Part shown: piece by piece, positions 13,538-14,359 of the stretch | Layout: each line of letters starts with the position of its first letter | How positions within the stretch are numbered: position 1 is the stretch's first letter | From: an uncultured Collinsella sp. | GTDB lineage: Bacteria; Actinomycetota; Coriobacteriia; Coriobacteriales; Coriobacteriaceae | Assembly: GCA_902470265.1 (NCBI GenBank) | Contig: CABRFW010000014.1 | Span: 1 to 14,359 of the forward strand | Direction of reading: 5' to 3' | Length of the DNA: 14,359 nucleotides | Position numbers and translations under genes: made by a program | The notes under the pieces: generated by a model | Database searches by the model: none | Told to the model about the DNA's origin: nothing | The model's input: only the letters and a program-made list of their open reading frames with translations

Positions 13538-14359
13538 ATGGCCTCATCCGCTCCGCGCGGCCTGCGCTCCGACCATGTCGTTACCGTCGGCATTGCGCTG
13601 TTCTCGATGCTCTTTGGCGCCGGTAACCTCATCATTCCGCCGTTGCTGGCGCTCCAGGCCGGCACGGCCACACCGCTTGCCATGGTTGGCTTTTTGATTG
13701 CCGCCATCGGCCTGCCCGTCATGGGCTTTATCGCCGTGGCGCTTGCCGGAACGGCGCGCGAGCTTGCCGGCCGCGTGCACCCCAAGTTCGGTGAGTTCTT
13801 TGTCGCGGCGGTGTATCTGGCCATCGGCCCGTGCCTGGCCATTCCGCGTACGAGCTCCACGGCCTTCGAGATGCTGGTGCCGCTGCTGCCCGAGGGCGTT
13901 TCGCTTGGCACGGCTCGTCTGGTGTTTGCCGTTGGCTTCTTTGTCGTCGCGTTTGTGCTCACGCTGCGTCCGGGTGTCATAACACGCGTGCTCGGCCGCA
14001 TTACGGGCCCTGCGCTCATTGCGCTCATCGTGCTGGTTGTGGGTGCTGCCGTGATCTCGCCGCTGGGACCCGCTGCCGTGCCTCAGGCTCCCTACGATGC
14101 AGGCGCTGCCGTGCAGGGCTTTTTGACCGGCTATCAGACCATGGACCTGCTCGCGTCGCTCGCCTTCGGCATCATCATCGCCGAGACCATCCACGAGCTG
14201 GGTGTTACCGATGACAAGCGCGTGGCCTTTGAGATTTCGCGTTCCGGCGTTATCGCCGGCGTGCTCATGGCCATCATCTACTGTGGCTTGGGCCTTGCCG
14301 GAATGCAGCTCGGCACCGTGATGCCCGACGCCACCAACGGCGCCGCCATCCTTGCCCGC
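13538..14359 (+). CDS. brnQ: branched-chain amino acid transport system II carrier protein (BrnQ/LIVCS family), N-terminal part
   Basis: Sodium-coupled importer of leucine, isoleucine and valine in the cytoplasmic membrane. The first 274 codons are present; the window ends before the stop (family proteins are about 430 residues). The LIVCS signature GIALFSMLFGAGNLIIPPLL lies at about residues 18-37 and is followed by a run of hydrophobic helices. The segment LTGYQTMDLLASLAFGIIIA (about 194-213) matches the conserved central helix of the family. Start ATG 13538 follows GAAAGG (13525-13530) with 7 bases of spacing. It is separated from the selenium genes by the terminator at 13484-13514, so it is probably a different transcription unit; a clear own promoter is not visible in the 23 bases left. 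Confidence 0.92.
   Translation, partial: MASSAPRGLRSDHVVTVGIALFSMLFGAGNLIIPPLLALQAGTATPLAMVGFLIAAIGLPVMGFIAVALAGTARELAGRVHPKFGEFFVAAVYLAIGPCLAIPRTSSTAFEMLVPLLPEGVSLGTARLVFAVGFFVVAFVLTLRPGVITRVLGRITGPALIALIVLVVGAAVISPLGPAAVPQAPYDAGAAVQGFLTGYQTMDLLASLAFGIIIAETIHELGVTDDKRVAFEISRSGVIAGVLMAIIYCGLGLAGMQLGTVMPDATNGAAILAR

Noticed and set aside
1..14359. CRISPR array, tRNA, rRNA, insertion sequence or prophage
   Set aside because: No regularly spaced repeats, tRNA-like cloverleaf, rRNA sequence, transposase or integrase was seen; the only repeats are the two palindromic elements listed.

Overview
The window is G+C-rich and densely coded. Gene content, lipoprotein/Tat-type signals and codon habits suggest an anaerobic gut actinobacterium of the class Coriobacteriia, most likely Collinsella or a close relative. 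This is an inference from content; there is no rRNA or other taxonomic marker here.

Layout. (1) 1-687, minus strand: the N-terminal half of a CLC-family anion channel/transporter, cut by the window edge. (2) 898-2650, plus: molybdenum-cofactor genes moeA and moaB/mogA, ended by a clear intrinsic terminator. (3) 2854-6298, plus: a modABC-type molybdate uptake operon behind its own promoter and palindromic operator-like site. modA carries a one-base frameshift, and modB has an unusual secreted-type N-terminal domain of about 190 residues. (4) 6299-6727: a 429-base non-coding stretch with an extended -10 promoter, a 22-codon leader ORF with a perfect Shine-Dalgarno, a hairpin over the leader stop codon, a bulged 10-bp hairpin, and an upstream octamer perfectly complementary to the Shine-Dalgarno region of the next gene. 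(5) 6728-10245, plus: two tandem paralogues of the double-cubane-cluster reductase / 2-hydroxyacyl-CoA dehydratase family, then their ATP-dependent activator. Each of the two gaps holds one copy of an imperfect-palindrome repeat of 86-89 bp whose stems show compensatory changes. (6) 10316-13460, plus: a selenium module made of selD (itself a selenoprotein with in-frame UGA at codon 17), a yedF-type selenium protein, a DUF3343 Se/S carrier-like protein, and a cysteine desulfurase/selenocysteine lyase-like enzyme, closed by a strong terminator. (7) 13538 to the end, plus: N-terminal part of a BrnQ-type branched-chain amino acid carrier.

How the parts fit. Molybdate uptake (modABC) would feed molybdopterin insertion (moaB/mogA and moeA). 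The selenium module would mobilise selenium from cysteine/selenocysteine, carry it on protein thiols, and activate it as selenophosphate. Mo and Se together are what anaerobes need for selenocysteine-containing formate dehydrogenases or selenium-dependent molybdenum hydroxylases, though no such enzyme is in the window. The activator plus two cluster proteins form an ATP-driven low-potential reductase or dehydratase of unknown substrate. Its complex leader and repeated structured gaps are the most unusual part of the window.
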